A DNA stretch of 64,000 nt from an uncultured Oscillospiraceae bacterium (GCA_934466475.1 CAKSLI010000003.1:124001-188000), one strand, 5' to 3'; shown: positions 27,180 through 36,987, counted from the first letter of the stretch. A program made the numbers and translations. The notes: generated by a model from the sequence alone, not told the origin.

Positions 27180-28028
27180 ATGAAAGCAGATCTACATTGC
27201 CACACAACTATTTCCGATGGCTCGCTCGGCATTTCCGATGTGATCCGTCAGGCGGACAGGAACGATGTCCGCTGCCTTGCCATAACCGATCATGACAGCC
27301 TCGCTTCGCTGTCGCGCTCTGCGGTTCTCGGCAAGCGATACAACGTGAACGTTATCCCCGCCGTAGAGTTCTCCGCGTTCGACAGCGAGCGCAGGAAAAA
27401 GGTGCACATCCTGTGCTACATGCCCGCAAAGCCGGATCGTCTCGAGGGGCTGTGCCTGCGCACCTCTACCGGAAGAATGGATCTGGGCAAGCGCATGGCG
27501 GTCAAGGTGCTGGATAAGTACCCTATCACCCTGGAGAGCATTCTGCGCTACTCCGCCGGGAGCAAGGCGATATACAAGTGCCACATAATGCACGCACTCA
27601 TGGACTACGGCTACACCACCGAGCTTTACGGCGATGTGTACGACTCCATTTTTGACGTGAAGGACGGAATATGCGCAGAGGAGGTCGCCTCAGAGGCTGA
27701 TTTCTACCCGGACGTTCACTTCGTGACAACGCTGATACGCGCGTCGGGCGGTATATCCGTCATGGCACACCCGAAGGTATACGACAGCACCGCCCTGCTT
27801 GAGGAGCTCGCCGCAAAGCACGAGATAGACGGCGTTGAGGTATGGCATCAGAGCGCCGACCCGGACTACCAGAAGGACCTGCTCTCGATTGCAGAAGCCA
27901 ACGGTCTGCTGACCACCGGAGGTTCGGATTTCCACGGATTCTACAACCACTACGCGATACAGATAGGCTCCAACCTCACGCCGGAGCCTGTTCTCAGCAA
28001 AATAGTCAATCATAAGGGCAAAGCCTGA
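27180..28028 (+). CDS. PHP-domain phosphoesterase (TrpH/RNase AM-like)
   Basis: 282 residues. The PHP metal sites are plain: MKADLHCHTTISDGS at the N-terminus, AITDHDSLA, the glutamate of PAVEFSAF, an HPKVY histidine (about 200) and GGSDFHG near the end. Relatives hydrolyse 3',5'-nucleoside bisphosphates or trim 5' RNA ends. Here it is the first gene of an operon with malic enzyme, a TSCPD protein, metF and a MetH reactivation domain. Removal of the sulfate-assimilation by-product pAp would fit a methionine-linked operon, but that is inference. Confidence 0.85.
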   Translation: MKADLHCHTTISDGSLGISDVIRQADRNDVRCLAITDHDSLASLSRSAVLGKRYNVNVIPAVEFSAFDSERRKKVHILCYMPAKPDRLEGLCLRTSTGRMDLGKRMAVKVLDKYPITLESILRYSAGSKAIYKCHIMHALMDYGYTTELYGDVYDSIFDVKDGICAEEVASEADFYPDVHFVTTLIRASGGISVMAHPKVYDSTALLEELAAKHEIDGVEVWHQSADPDYQKDLLSIAEANGLLTTGGSDFHGFYNHYAIQIGSNLTPEPVLSKIVNHKGKA

Positions 28029-28054
28029 AATAATACATAAAGAAGGACAAAAGC

Positions 28055-29221
28055 ATGGATATCAAAGAAAAAGCACTCCAGAAGCACTATGAATGGGGTG
28101 GAAAGCTCGAAGTGGTTCCCCGCGCAAAGATAGAGACCCGCGAGGATCTGTCCCTTGCGTACACTCCCGGCGTTGCGCAGCCCTGCCTTGAGATCGCAAA
28201 GGATCCTGAGCTTTCCTACAAGCTCACCCGCCGCAGCAACCTCGTTGCCGTGATCACGGACGGCACCGCAGTACTCGGTCTCGGCGACATCGGCGGTCTT
28301 GCGGGAATGCCCGTAATGGAGGGCAAGTGCTGCCTGTTCAAGGAATTCGGCGGCGTTGACGCGTTCCCTCTCTGCATAAAGAGCAAGGACACGGACGAGA
28401 TAGTCCGCACCATTGAGCTCATCTCCGACAGCTTCGGCGGAATAAACCTCGAGGACATCTCCGCTCCCCGCTGCTTCGAGATAGAGGCAAAGCTGAAGGA
28501 AAGGCTCGATATCCCTGTTTTCCATGACGACCAGCACGGCACCGCGATCGTTGTCGGCGCCGCAATGATCAACGCGATAAAGCTCGCCGGAAAGAAGCTC
28601 TCCGACATCACGGTAGTTATCAACGGCGCAGGCTCCGCGGGAATCGCAATCGGAAAGTTCCTGCTGAAGCTCGGCGTTGGCAATCTCATAATGGTCGATC
28701 TCTGCGGAATAATCAACCGCGATGACCACTACGACAATCCCGCCCACGCGGAAATAGCGAAGCTCACAAACAAGAACAACGTCAAGGGAAATCTCGCGGA
28801 CGCCCTTAAAGGCGCTGACGCATTCGTGGGCGTCTCCAAGCCGAACCTCGTAACTCCTGAGATGGTGAAGTCCATGGCTGACAAGCCCGTGCTCTTCCCG
28901 ATGGCGAACCCCGAGCCGGAGATCACCTACGACCTCGCAAAGCAGAGCGGCGCATACATCGTTGGCACCGGCAGAAGCGACTTCCCGAACCAGATAAACA
29001 ACGTCCTGGTATTTCCCGGCATCTTCAAGGGAGCGCTCAAGGTGCGCGCAAAGGCTATCACAGAGGAAATGAAGCTCGCAGCGGCTTACGCTATCGCAGG
29101 TCTTGTAACGGACGACAAGCTGTCCACCGATTACATTATCCCGAGCGCACTGGACAAGTCCGTGGCTCAGGCAGTGGCTGACGCGGTTGCAGACGAGTGG
29201 CTCAGATCCGGCAACAAATAA
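28055..29221 (+). CDS. Malic enzyme (oxaloacetate-decarboxylating malate dehydrogenase)
   Basis: 388 residues; converts malate to pyruvate and CO2 with reduction of NAD(P). Motifs: LAYTPGVAQPCLEIAKD with the catalytic Tyr, AVITDGTAVLGLGDIG, CLFKEFGGVDAFPLC with the catalytic Lys, FHDDQHGTAIVVGAA for metal binding, and the Rossmann stretch VINGAGSAGIAIGKFLL. The length is that of the short bacterial type without a phosphotransacetylase tail. Start has AAGGA upstream. It sits 26 bases after the PHP gene and 12 before the TSCPD gene. Confidence 0.95.
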   Translation: MDIKEKALQKHYEWGGKLEVVPRAKIETREDLSLAYTPGVAQPCLEIAKDPELSYKLTRRSNLVAVITDGTAVLGLGDIGGLAGMPVMEGKCCLFKEFGGVDAFPLCIKSKDTDEIVRTIELISDSFGGINLEDISAPRCFEIEAKLKERLDIPVFHDDQHGTAIVVGAAMINAIKLAGKKLSDITVVINGAGSAGIAIGKFLLKLGVGNLIMVDLCGIINRDDHYDNPAHAEIAKLTNKNNVKGNLADALKGADAFVGVSKPNLVTPEMVKSMADKPVLFPMANPEPEITYDLAKQSGAYIVGTGRSDFPNQINNVLVFPGIFKGALKVRAKAITEEMKLAAAYAIAGLVTDDKLSTDYIIPSALDKSVAQAVADAVADEWLRSGNK

Positions 29222-29233
29222 GGAGGTACAAAC

Positions 29234-29485
29234 ATGACTTTTGAATATATTCCCCGCGGCGTATGCTCGCGCAAAATGGTTTTTGAAATCGAGGACGGAG
29301 TTATCAAGTCGCTTGAAGTCATCGGCGGCTGCAACGGCAACCTCAAGGGAATTTCCTCCCTTGTCAGCGGGATGAAGGCCGAGGACGTCATCGCCCGCCT
29401 GGAGGGGATCACCTGCGGAAGCAAGCCCACATCATGTCCTGCGCAGATCGCAGAGGCTCTCAAAAAGTATCTTTCTGAAAACTAA
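29234..29485 (+). CDS. TSCPD-domain protein (TIGR03905-like)
   Basis: An 83-residue protein matching the small TSCPD family: EYIPRGVCSRKMVFEIEDGV, VIGGCNGNLKGISSLVSGM and the near C-terminal CGSKPTSCPAQIAEAL, which holds the T-S-C-P-A version of the motif. The domain also occurs at the C-terminus of B12-dependent ribonucleotide reductases; the free-standing form has no established function. Conserved Cys residues suggest metal or redox chemistry. It is co-operonic with malic enzyme and metF. Confidence 0.88.
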   Translation: MTFEYIPRGVCSRKMVFEIEDGVIKSLEVIGGCNGNLKGISSLVSGMKAEDVIARLEGITCGSKPTSCPAQIAEALKKYLSEN

Positions 29486-29500
29486 AGGGATCTACACAAT

Positions 29501-30373
29501 ATGAAAATACCTGAACTATTCAAGCCCGGCAGAACCGTTTTCTCTTTCGAGGTTTTCCCTCCGAAAAAGGACAACGACGTTTCTGTCATCTACGACACAC
29601 TTGACCAGCTCGGTGATCTCCACCCGGATTTCATCAGCGTGACCTATGGAGCGGGCGGCAGCGCCGCAGGCGCCTCCACCACCGACCTTGTATGCCGGAT
29701 AAAGGAACACTGCCATACCGAGTCCATAGCTCACCTTACCTGCGTGAACTCCACTCACGCCGACATTGACGAAAAAATCCAGGAATTCAGGGAGCGCGGC
29801 ATTGAAAACGTGCTCGCACTCCGCGGCGACATAAATCCGAATATCCCGCCAAAGCACGAATTCCTCCACGCAAGCGATCTTATCGAGTACATGAAGCCGC
29901 GCTCCGACCTGTCATTCTCGGGCGGCTGCTACCCGGAGGTACACCCCGAGGCTGCAAGCGCCGTTGACGATATCATCAACCTGAAAAAGAAAGTGGACGC
30001 CGGCGCTTCCCACCTGATTTCACAGCTGTTCTTCGACAACAGCTCCTTTATCAGCTTCCTGGAGAAAGCCCGCATTGCCGGGATAACAGTGCCGATAGAA
30101 GCCGGGATCATGCCCTGCGTGAACGCAAAGCAGATCCAGAGAATGGTGACGATGTGCGGCGCCAGCCTCCCGCTGAAGTTCACGAAGATGATAAACCGCT
30201 ACGGCGATAATCCGGAGGCAATGCGCGACGCTGGCATCGCATACGCGGTAGACCAGATAATCGACCTGGTTGCCCAGGGAGTAGACGGCATTCATCTCTA
30301 CACGATGAACAACCCCTATATTGCCAGAAAAATCAGTGAAAGCATAGAAAAGGTGATACGCTGTGACAACTGA
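29501..30373 (+). CDS. metF: 5,10-methylenetetrahydrofolate reductase
   Basis: 290 residues; reduces methylene-THF to methyl-THF, the methyl donor for methionine synthase. It is a flavin TIM barrel: SFEVFPPKKD (catalytic Glu), PDFISVTYGAGGS, AHLTCVN, VLALRGDI and QLFFDNSSF. Length matches bacterial MetF. The next gene begins inside its last codons. fhs at 61.5-63.2 kb feeds the same folate pool. Confidence 0.94.
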   Translation: MKIPELFKPGRTVFSFEVFPPKKDNDVSVIYDTLDQLGDLHPDFISVTYGAGGSAAGASTTDLVCRIKEHCHTESIAHLTCVNSTHADIDEKIQEFRERGIENVLALRGDINPNIPPKHEFLHASDLIEYMKPRSDLSFSGGCYPEVHPEAASAVDDIINLKKKVDAGASHLISQLFFDNSSFISFLEKARIAGITVPIEAGIMPCVNAKQIQRMVTMCGASLPLKFTKMINRYGDNPEAMRDAGIAYAVDQIIDLVAQGVDGIHLYTMNNPYIARKISESIEKVIRCDN

Positions 30374-31031
30374 AATTACCCGAATCAACAGAGCAGAAGC
30401 GCTGCGCTACATGGGATATACCGAGGAACCTGACTCCCGTATCAGCGCGGTTATAGACGAATGCGAGCAGGAGCTCCTGAAAGAAGCGCGCCCTCAGTTC
30501 GTCTGGAGAGTCTTCAACATCATGCGCAACGAACATGAGCTTTACCTCTCCGACTGCGATTTTCCGCTGGAAGGCAAGGATATCGCAGAACATCTGCGGG
30601 GCTGCGACAAGGCGGCGATAGTGTGCTCCACGCTCTCCTCGGATACCGACAGATTCCTGAAGAAGCTGGACGTTTCCGACTCGATGAAGGCACTGATCTC
30701 TGACGCACTGGCAAACGCCCTGATAGAGCAGGTCAACGAAAACGCCCGCCAGGATATCCTCGCGAATATGCCCGGATACTCCACGACCTGGTGCTACGGC
30801 GCAGGCTACGGGGATTTCCCGCTCGACTGCGCGCCTATGCTCATCGCCTCCGTGGACGCTGTAAGGAAAATAGGCGTTTGCTGCACGGCTACCAAAATGC
30901 TCACCCCGCGCAAGACTATAATCGGCGTGATAGGTCTTTTCCGCGGAGAGCTGGACAAAAAGCGCAAGAGCTGCGAGGACTGCAATGCAAAGGACACCTG
31001 CAAGTTCCGCGCTTACGGCACCCGCTGCTGA
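30363..31031 (+). CDS. Free-standing methionine synthase reactivation (SAM-binding) domain protein
   Basis: 222 residues resembling the C-terminal activation domain of cobalamin-dependent methionine synthase (MetH), which binds SAM and supports reductive methylation of inactive cobalamin. The region SDALANALIEQVNENARQDI and the motif WCYGAGYGDFPLD correspond to the conserved helix and the RxSPGYxACPD-type loop, followed by TKMLTPRKTIIGVIGL. A Cys-rich tail (CEDCNAKDTCKFRAYGTRC) is present. GTG start, 11-base overlap with metF. The catalytic MetH core is absent from the window, so this is a split MetH system with the other part elsewhere. Confidence 0.87.
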   Translation: MTTEITRINRAEALRYMGYTEEPDSRISAVIDECEQELLKEARPQFVWRVFNIMRNEHELYLSDCDFPLEGKDIAEHLRGCDKAAIVCSTLSSDTDRFLKKLDVSDSMKALISDALANALIEQVNENARQDILANMPGYSTTWCYGAGYGDFPLDCAPMLIASVDAVRKIGVCCTATKMLTPRKTIIGVIGLFRGELDKKRKSCEDCNAKDTCKFRAYGTRC

Positions 31032-31057
31032 GATGACATACATCTGAATTTAAATCG

Positions 31058-31240
31058 GTAACCTCTAAAAACCGGGACACGAGCAGATTTCGTACATGAC
31101 TTATATCAGATGCTAGGCGTCAAACCGCAGCGTTTTCGCGAAGCGATAATGCGTTTACTGTATGTATTTCAAGGTTTGACAACGAAGCAGATGATATAAG
31201 TCATAGAAATCTGCCGTGAAGGAGGTTTTTAGAGGTTACC
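31058..31240. mobile_element. MITE-like element C
   Basis: Perfect 17-base inverted ends GGTAACCTCTAAAAACC (31058-31074) and its complement (31224-31240), flanked by AATC direct repeats (31054-31057, 31241-31244). The interior is close to element A over most of its length, with the core CAGATGCTAGG (31107-31117) and ACGAAGCAGATG (31182-31193) between paired GCAGATTT/AAATCTGC arms. It lacks the 94-base hairpin insert of A. Where A has the hairpin CCGCC-GTA-GGCGG, C has CGC-GAA-GCG. No coding capacity. Confidence 0.87.
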
Positions 31241-31309
31241 AATCATCAGCGCCGACACCTGTTATAGTGCCGACGCTGATATTTTGTTATTTTTATTGGA
31301 ATAAACCTA

Positions 31310-31338
31310 TTGACAAATACTAGAAGCAATGATATAAT
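31310..31338 (+). promoter_or_regulatory. Promoter of the first TetR gene
   Basis: TTGACA (31310-31315), 17-base spacer, TATAAT (31333-31338): perfect consensus, with a leader of about 105 bases before the start codon. Confidence 0.9.
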
Positions 31339-31450
31339 GAATTGTACTCAGAAATGCACACATTGTTTCTGAATTGCTCAGGCAGGCTGAACTGCCGCAG
31401 ATATCCGGTAAAGGCTGAGATCAGCTTACTGACAAAAGAGGAGCCCCGTT

Positions 31451-32104
31451 ATGCCGCCAAAACCCAAATTTACAAGAGAAGAGATCATTGCTTCCGCTGT
31501 GGAACTGGTCAGCAAGGAAGGTATTGATCACCTCACCACACGAAACCTCGGTGAATGGATGGGCAGTTCCGCCCGCCCGATCTTTACCGTATTCAACAGT
31601 ATGGACGAGGTAGTGAGCGAAGTCCGCGCTGCTGCAACGGAGCGCTTCAACAGCTACATCCGCGAGATCGCAAATTTCACGCCCGCCTTCAAGGAAGCCG
31701 GAATACGCATGGTAAGGTTCGCCATACGCGAGCCGAAGCTGTTCCACCTCATATTTATGACTGAAACAAACCCGAATGAGAATCCGGGGTCATTCTTTGG
31801 CAGCCTGGGTGATTACGAGCCGCTGTGCATCGAAGTTATCCAGCGCGATTACAACCTGACGCAGGAGCAGGCAGCCGTGCTTTTCCAGCACATGTGGACC
31901 TATACATACGGCATAAGCGCGCTGTGCGCAACGCACATGTGCATGTTCCCGGAAAACGAGATCGCAAACCGGCTGGGAACTGAATTCCTGGCAATCACCT
32001 CGCTTATCAAATCCGGAAATATGTATACGACTACCCCCGCGCCCGTCCCCGGAAACAACCCCGAAAATCTGAAAACAAACGACATCCTCGCAGGATTAAA
32101 GTAA
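31451..32104 (+). CDS. TetR/AcrR-family transcriptional regulator (first)
   Basis: 217 residues. The N-terminal helix-turn-helix spans about residues 5-55 (FTREEIIASAVELVSKEG, LTTRNLGEWMGSSARPIFT, VFNSMDEVVSEV). The C-terminal ligand domain has a cluster of aromatic and methionine residues (LFHLIFMTETNP, LFQHMWTYTYGISALCATHM). The tail is P/T-rich. GAGGAG precedes the start. No adjacent target gene is evident: element C lies upstream and a convergent sigma-factor gene downstream, so it may control distant genes or only itself. Confidence 0.88.
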   Translation: MPPKPKFTREEIIASAVELVSKEGIDHLTTRNLGEWMGSSARPIFTVFNSMDEVVSEVRAAATERFNSYIREIANFTPAFKEAGIRMVRFAIREPKLFHLIFMTETNPNENPGSFFGSLGDYEPLCIEVIQRDYNLTQEQAAVLFQHMWTYTYGISALCATHMCMFPENEIANRLGTEFLAITSLIKSGNMYTTTPAPVPGNNPENLKTNDILAGLK

Positions 32105-32112
32105 AAACTGAA

Positions 32113-32139
32113 GCCTCCGCATTGAACGCGGAGGCTTTT
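32113..32139. terminator. Terminator between TetR and the sigma-factor genes
   Basis: Perfect stem GCCTCCGC/GCGGAGGC (32113-32120 and 32128-32135) with a seven-base loop and TTTT. It separates convergent genes. Confidence 0.87.
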
Positions 32140-32144
32140 GTGTT

Positions 32145-33218
32145 TTATTCCAGGAACATTCTGAGGTTCTTGCTGCGCGACTGCTGGCGGAGCTTTCTCA
32201 GCGCCTTTGCTTCTATCTGGCGGATACGCTCGCGGGTAACATTGAACTGCCTGCCGACTTCCTCGAGAGTGTGCGCCCTGTCGCTGCCTACTCCGTAACG
32301 GAATTTCAGCACATCGCGTTCACGCTCGGGAAGCGTATCAAGCGCCTTGTTCAGCTCGTCCTTGAACACCGACTGCATCGCGCTGTCGATAGGCGCGGGA
32401 GCGTCCTCGTCCGGAATAAAGTCCCCGAGGTAGCTGTCCTCTTCCTCGCCGACAGGCGCCTCCAGGGAGACCGGATCCTGCGCTATGCGTATGACCTCGC
32501 GGACGCGCTCCGGAGTCATGTTGAGCTCCTGTGCGACTTCCTCGACAGTGGGCTCATGGCCGTTCTTGTGGAGGAGCTGGTTCTGCGCTTTCTTGACCTT
32601 GGTGATGGTTTCAACCATGTGTACGGGTATGCGGATGGTTCTCGCCTGATCCGCGATAGCGCGGGAGATCGACTGTCTTATCCACCATGTAGCATAGGTC
32701 GAGAACTTATAGCCCTTTGTATGGTCGAACTTCTCGACAGCCTTTATCAGACCGATATAACCCTCCTGGATAAGATCCAGGAACGGCATTCCGCGTCCCA
32801 CAAAGTGCTTGGCAATGCTCACTACGAGCCTAAGATTGGCTTCGATCAGGCGGTTGCGCGCCTCCTGGTCGCCGGCGCTTATCCTCTCGGCAAGCTGTAT
32901 CTCTTCTTCCGTTGTCAGCAGCGGGATCTTTCCTATCTCTTTCAGGTGTATCTTTACCGGGTCGTCCGCTGCGATGCCCTCCGCCGAATAATCGCCGTCA
33001 TCATCTCCTGTGGACACGTCAAGCGCCGTATCCAGGTCGCCGGGGGTTATATCGTCAACTATCTCTATATTGTTGCTTTCAAGGTCGTCATACAGCTTGT
33101 TGATCTGATCGGCGTCAATGTCCATTTCCTCAATGGCGTCGGTGATCTCCTTAGTCGTAAGGCGGCCGTTCTGTTTTCCGTGATTGAGAAGCTCTCCGAT
33201 CACTTTTTCGTTGCTCAT
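32145..33218 (-). CDS. Second RpoD-like sigma-70 factor (tandem paralogue)
   Basis: About 357 residues with all regions of a primary-type sigma factor: a short region 1.1-like start ([19 protein letters not shown]), region 1.2 ([17 protein letters not shown]), region 2 ([39 protein letters not shown]), region 3 and region 4 with [18 protein letters not shown]. Compared with its neighbour it differs at the region 2 border (KHFVGRG versus KKYVRRG) and in the C-terminus ([14 protein letters not shown] versus [14 protein letters not shown]). Its start has AAGGA eight bases upstream and lies 58 bases after the canonical rpoD. Probably a local duplication; its promoter set is unknown. Confidence 0.88.
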   Translation of the reverse strand: MSNEKVIGELLNHGKQNGRLTTKEITDAIEEMDIDADQINKLYDDLESNNIEIVDDITPGDLDTALDVSTGDDDGDYSAEGIAADDPVKIHLKEIGKIPLLTTEEEIQLAERISAGDQEARNRLIEANLRLVVSIAKHFVGRGMPFLDLIQEGYIGLIKAVEKFDHTKGYKFSTYATWWIRQSISRAIADQARTIRIPVHMVETITKVKKAQNQLLHKNGHEPTVEEVAQELNMTPERVREVIRIAQDPVSLEAPVGEEEDSYLGDFIPDEDAPAPIDSAMQSVFKDELNKALDTLPERERDVLKFRYGVGSDRAHTLEEVGRQFNVTRERIRQIEAKALRKLRQQSRSKNLRMFLE

Positions 33219-33276
33219 TCTGTGTTTCCTTTCCTCCGGTGAACACGAGGGTTCTGGGTGCCTTATGTATAGCTGA

Positions 33277-34368
33277 TCATTCAAGGAAGTCCTTCAGCTT
33301 CTTGCTGCGCGTGGGGTGGCGGAGCTTACGGAGCGCCTTGGTCTCTATCTGGCGGATTCTCTCACGCGTTACCTGGAACTCCTGACCTACCTCCTCAAGC
33401 GTTCTCTGCCTGCCGTCAATAAGTCCGTATCTCAGGATAATTACGCGCTTTTCGCGGTCTGTGAGCGTGTCCAGCACATCGCTGAGTGTCTGCTTCAGCA
33501 CGCTGTTGCACGCCTCGTCTGCGGGTGCTGGTGCGTCCTCGTCAGGAATGAAGTCGCCCAAGTGGCTGTCCTCCTCCTCGCCGATAGGCGTTTCGAGAGA
33601 AACAGGATCCTGCGCTATGCGGATTATCTCGCGCACCTTGTCCAGCGGCATGTTGAGCTTTTCAGCGATCTCGTCCTCGGTAGGCTCGTAACCGTTCTCA
33701 TGCAGGAGCTGGCTCTGCATCTTCTTGACCTTGGTGATTGTCTCGACCATGTGTACCGGAATACGGATTGTCCTTGCCTGATCCGCTATGGCACGGGTTA
33801 TGGACTGTCTTATCCACCATGTAGCATAGGTCGAGAACTTGAATCCCTTGGTATAGTCGAACTTGTCGACTGCCTTGATAAGTCCGAGGTTTCCCTCCTG
33901 AATAAGGTCAAGGAACTGCATTCCGCGGCGGACGTACTTCTTTGCGATACTTACGACCAGACGGAGGTTTGCCTCGCTGAGGCGCTTCTTTGCGGCCGCG
34001 TCGCCGTTTGCCATACGCTCCGCGAGCTTTATCTCCTCCTCGGTGGTGAGCAGCGGGATACGGCCTATCTCCTTGAGGTACAGCTTTACGGAGTCGTCTG
34101 CGAGCATTCCGTCAGTGTCATAGCTTTCGTCTGCATTCTCCGTTTCCGCAAGGTCGATGAGGTTCTCGATATCGAGATCGGCGGTGTAGTCGTCAACGAT
34201 GCGTATATTGAGGCTCTCAAGCTCCTCGTAGAGTCCGTTTATCTGCTCAGCGTCAAAGTTCAGTTCCTCCAGGACATCAGTGATCTCCTTTGTGGTGAGG
34301 CAACCTTTCTGCTTTCCCTGAGTAAGCAGCTCGTGAAGAGTTGCTATGCTGCCATTGTTCTCTGTCAT
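33277..34368 (-). CDS. rpoD: Primary sigma factor RpoD/SigA
   Basis: 363 residues with the housekeeping sigma-70 layout: region 1.1 remnant ([19 protein letters not shown]), region 1.2, region 2 ([40 protein letters not shown], recognising the -10 box), region 3 and region 4.2 helix-turn-helix ([20 protein letters not shown]). The C-terminus [14 protein letters not shown] is the canonical SigA ending. Its ATG overlaps the dnaG stop by one base (TGATG), the classic macromolecular-synthesis operon linkage. The near-perfect promoters across the window are what such a factor would use. Confidence 0.94.
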   Translation of the reverse strand: MTENNGSIATLHELLTQGKQKGCLTTKEITDVLEELNFDAEQINGLYEELESLNIRIVDDYTADLDIENLIDLAETENADESYDTDGMLADDSVKLYLKEIGRIPLLTTEEEIKLAERMANGDAAAKKRLSEANLRLVVSIAKKYVRRGMQFLDLIQEGNLGLIKAVDKFDYTKGFKFSTYATWWIRQSITRAIADQARTIRIPVHMVETITKVKKMQSQLLHENGYEPTEDEIAEKLNMPLDKVREIIRIAQDPVSLETPIGEEEDSHLGDFIPDEDAPAPADEACNSVLKQTLSDVLDTLTDREKRVIILRYGLIDGRQRTLEEVGQEFQVTRERIRQIETKALRKLRHPTRSKKLKDFLE

Positions 34369-36116
34369 CAGCTTTTCTTCTCCTTTAACTTTTGTGCAAG
34401 CATCAGCAGGTCATCGTCCGACATACTTGCTGCATCTCTCTGTTTTATATTATCATAGTACTCGTTGAGCACCTTTATATAATCCTCGGCAACGTCCGCG
34501 CTGTGCGCAAACTGCGAAAAATCATTAAGTATACCGTAGATCCGGCCGACTTCCTCGGTAGAGAAGCCCTCGTTGAACATTCCGCCGGTGAAGACCATTC
34601 CGGCGTTGTTCTTTTCCTCCATGAACTCAAATACGCGGCGGTTGAATTCCGTGGCGAAGCCTGCCGTAAGCTTCTTTCTCACGGAGGGCAGCTTGTCCTG
34701 ATTGTGGAACACGAAGCACAGAAGTCCGCGCTCCGCCTTTTCCTCCCGCGGGAGCTTTGCGGACTCAGGATTTATCTTGTCCTTTGCGCGGGGGGAGATG
34801 AGCTCCCTGTACTGCTCGCGGTCGGATTTCTTCTTCTGGCGTGAAATTTCGCTCTTGACTGCGAAATCTACCGTTTCGGCAGGAACTCTTGCGTTTTCCG
34901 CCGCCTTTGAAATGTAGACGGCGCGCTCCAGGGAATTGTGTATCTGCGCAAGGAAAACGACAACTTTTTTAAGATACGCCGCCCTGTCCTCCTCCTTATT
35001 GAGGTCGAGACCTGCGGTTAGCTTACCCATTTCGTAATCTATCGCGCCGCCGGAGCTCTCGATAAGGTGCGCGAACGCCTCCGCCCCGAACTTCTTGATG
35101 TACTCGTCCGGGTCCTTTGCGCCGGTCATCTGGAGCACACGCGCCTTGACTCCTGCCTCGCTGAGCAGGTTTATTCCGCGGGAAGCGGCTTTCTGCCCCG
35201 GCCCGTCCGAATCGTAGGACAGAATGACCTCGGATTTCCCCATGCGCCCGATAAGCCGCGCCTGGGTCGACGTTATCGCAGTGCCGAGCGTGGCGACCGC
35301 GCTGTCAAATCCCGCCTGATGCATGGAAATGACGTCCATGTAGCCCTCGCAGAGTATGAAGTAATCTGCTTTGGAATTTTTCGCGTAATTCAGGGCGAAC
35401 AGGTTGTCGCGCTTCTGAAAGACGTAGGTCTCGGCGCTGTTGAGGTACTTCGCAGGAGCGTCAGAGGAAAGCGCCCGCCCGCCGAACGCGATGATGTTCC
35501 CGCGGGTATCGAAAATCGGGAACATCACGCGGTTCACGAACTTGTCGTAAACACGGTTGTTATTCCGGACAAGCAGCGAGCCGTCGATCAGCTCGTCCTC
35601 CGAAAACCCGAGATTCCTCATATAATAATGGAGCTTGTGATAATCGTTGACCGCGTACCCTATCCCGAAATGCCGTATAGTATGCTCCGTGAGCTGGCGT
35701 CCGGTGATGTAGTTCCAGCCGTCCGCACCCTCCGGGGAAAAAAGCTGCCTGTGAAAGAACTTCCCCGCCTCGCGGTTCATTTCGTACAGCCGCTTGCGCT
35801 TTTTCGCGGAATCATCGTCCCTGTCCTCCGGCATAGCCATTCCGGAGCGCTGCGCCAGGAAGCGCACAGCCTCGATGTAGTCGAGGTTCTCAATGGTGCG
35901 GATAAATGTGATGACGTCTCCGCCCGCTCCGCAGCCGAAGCAGTAGTAGCTCTGCGTGTTCGGGTAAACGTGGAATGACGGCGTTCTCTCCGAGTGGAAC
36001 GGGCACCGGCAGGAATATGTGCTGCCGGAACGCTTCAGCTCGACATAATTTTCAATCACGGACACAATTTCGTTGTTGTCCCGAAGTTCCTGAAGAAATC
36101 CCTCCGGTAAAGCCAT
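34368..36116 (-). CDS. dnaG: DNA primase
   Basis: 582 residues; makes RNA primers for replication. The N-terminal CHC2 zinc finger is [13 protein letters not shown]...[13 protein letters not shown] (residues about 38-66). The TOPRIM catalytic core has [14 protein letters not shown] and [12 protein letters not shown]. The C-terminal helicase-interaction region is degenerate and ends with lysine-rich [16 protein letters not shown] precedes the ATG. Only a -10-like TATAAT without clear -35 was found upstream. It leads into two sigma-factor genes. Confidence 0.95.
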   Translation of the reverse strand: MALPEGFLQELRDNNEIVSVIENYVELKRSGSTYSCRCPFHSERTPSFHVYPNTQSYYCFGCGAGGDVITFIRTIENLDYIEAVRFLAQRSGMAMPEDRDDDSAKKRKRLYEMNREAGKFFHRQLFSPEGADGWNYITGRQLTEHTIRHFGIGYAVNDYHKLHYYMRNLGFSEDELIDGSLLVRNNNRVYDKFVNRVMFPIFDTRGNIIAFGGRALSSDAPAKYLNSAETYVFQKRDNLFALNYAKNSKADYFILCEGYMDVISMHQAGFDSAVATLGTAITSTQARLIGRMGKSEVILSYDSDGPGQKAASRGINLLSEAGVKARVLQMTGAKDPDEYIKKFGAEAFAHLIESSGGAIDYEMGKLTAGLDLNKEEDRAAYLKKVVVFLAQIHNSLERAVYISKAAENARVPAETVDFAVKSEISRQKKKSDREQYRELISPRAKDKINPESAKLPREEKAERGLLCFVFHNQDKLPSVRKKLTAGFATEFNRRVFEFMEEKNNAGMVFTGGMFNEGFSTEEVGRIYGILNDFSQFAHSADVAEDYIKVLNEYYDNIKQRDAASMSDDDLLMLAQKLKEKKS

Positions 36117-36314
36117 ATTCTCCCTCCTGTTCTTTTGAATACGCCGCTGACGTAAGTATTTGTAAAGGCGAGTGCATTATACGAATGCCGAAAACGCCAA
36201 AAAAGGGCATAAATCCCCCTCTGTTAATATATACAGAATCCGCGGCGGGATTCCTTTTGATTTTCGACAAGTTTGTTGGTTCTGCACAAATATTTCGTGT
36301 TACTTTGCACTGAT

Positions 36315-36935
36315 TTATGCAAAATCAAAGTTTAATTTTTCAATTTCTTCCACACTTATGTTTCCGTTGCAGGAATCCACCAGCTTGTCCGTAAGCGCCC
36401 CGGCGTTTTCCTCACGGATATGGAGGGTAATCTGAACGTTGTCGGCGAATTTCTCCTCGTCAACCCGTGCGTCATATTCCGCGAATATCTGCGCCAGCCT
36501 GCCGTAAAGTCCGTAATCCACCGTAACAAGGAGCTTCACTGCTGCCGCCATGCACTTTATCTGAGCCGCGTCCACTGCGTCCTTTGCGCCTTTGGTGTAC
36601 GCGCGGACCAGCCCCCCCGCTCCCAGCAGAATTCCGCCGAAATACCGCGTAACCACGCAGCACACGTCCGTGAGACCCTCCCTGCGCAGCACCTCGTAAA
36701 TCGGGACTCCGGCGGTGCCGCCCGGTTCGCCGTCATCGGAATGGCGCGCAGTGTTGTTCTCCCGCAGGATATAGGCATAGCAGTTATGCGTTGCCTTTCG
36801 GTGCACGGCGCGTATTTCCTCGATGAACGCCACTGCCTGCTCCTCAGTCTGTACCGGACAGAGGTACCCGATGAATTCGGACTTCTTCTCAATAAAACGC
36901 GCCTCGCAGCGGCGCGCAATGGTCTTGTATTCCAT
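36315..36935 (-). CDS. IMPACT-family protein (YigZ/YvyE)
   Basis: 206 residues. The UPF0029 N-terminal domain has the landmarks IEKKSEFIGYLCPV, HRKATHNCYAYIL, RHSDDGEPGGTAG and VVTRYFGGILLGAGGLVRAY; the C-terminal DUF1949 domain follows. Bacterial members are poorly characterised; the eukaryotic relative IMPACT acts on GCN2 signalling. It is a single gene with GGAGGT before the ATG. The 198 bases between it and dnaG (36117-36314) carry no convincing gene. Confidence 0.92.
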   Translation of the reverse strand: MEYKTIARRCEARFIEKKSEFIGYLCPVQTEEQAVAFIEEIRAVHRKATHNCYAYILRENNTARHSDDGEPGGTAGVPIYEVLRREGLTDVCCVVTRYFGGILLGAGGLVRAYTKGAKDAVDAAQIKCMAAAVKLLVTVDYGLYGRLAQIFAEYDARVDEEKFADNVQITLHIREENAGALTDKLVDSCNGNISVEEIEKLNFDFA

Positions 36936-36952
36936 AGTACCTCCCTAAACGC

Positions 36953-36987
36953 AAAAACACACGCAGGAAAATCGAGCGTGTGTTTTT
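36953..36987. terminator. Bidirectional terminator downstream of rpmE
   Basis: Arms AAAAACACACGC (36953-36964) and GCGTGTGTTTTT (36976-36987), loop of 11 bases. The A/T ends give a T run on both strands; it terminates rpmE on the minus strand. Confidence 0.85.

Noticed and set aside
36052-36270. Possible 72-residue gene upstream of dnaG
   Set aside because: Overlaps the dnaG start on the same strand in another frame, without conserved features.
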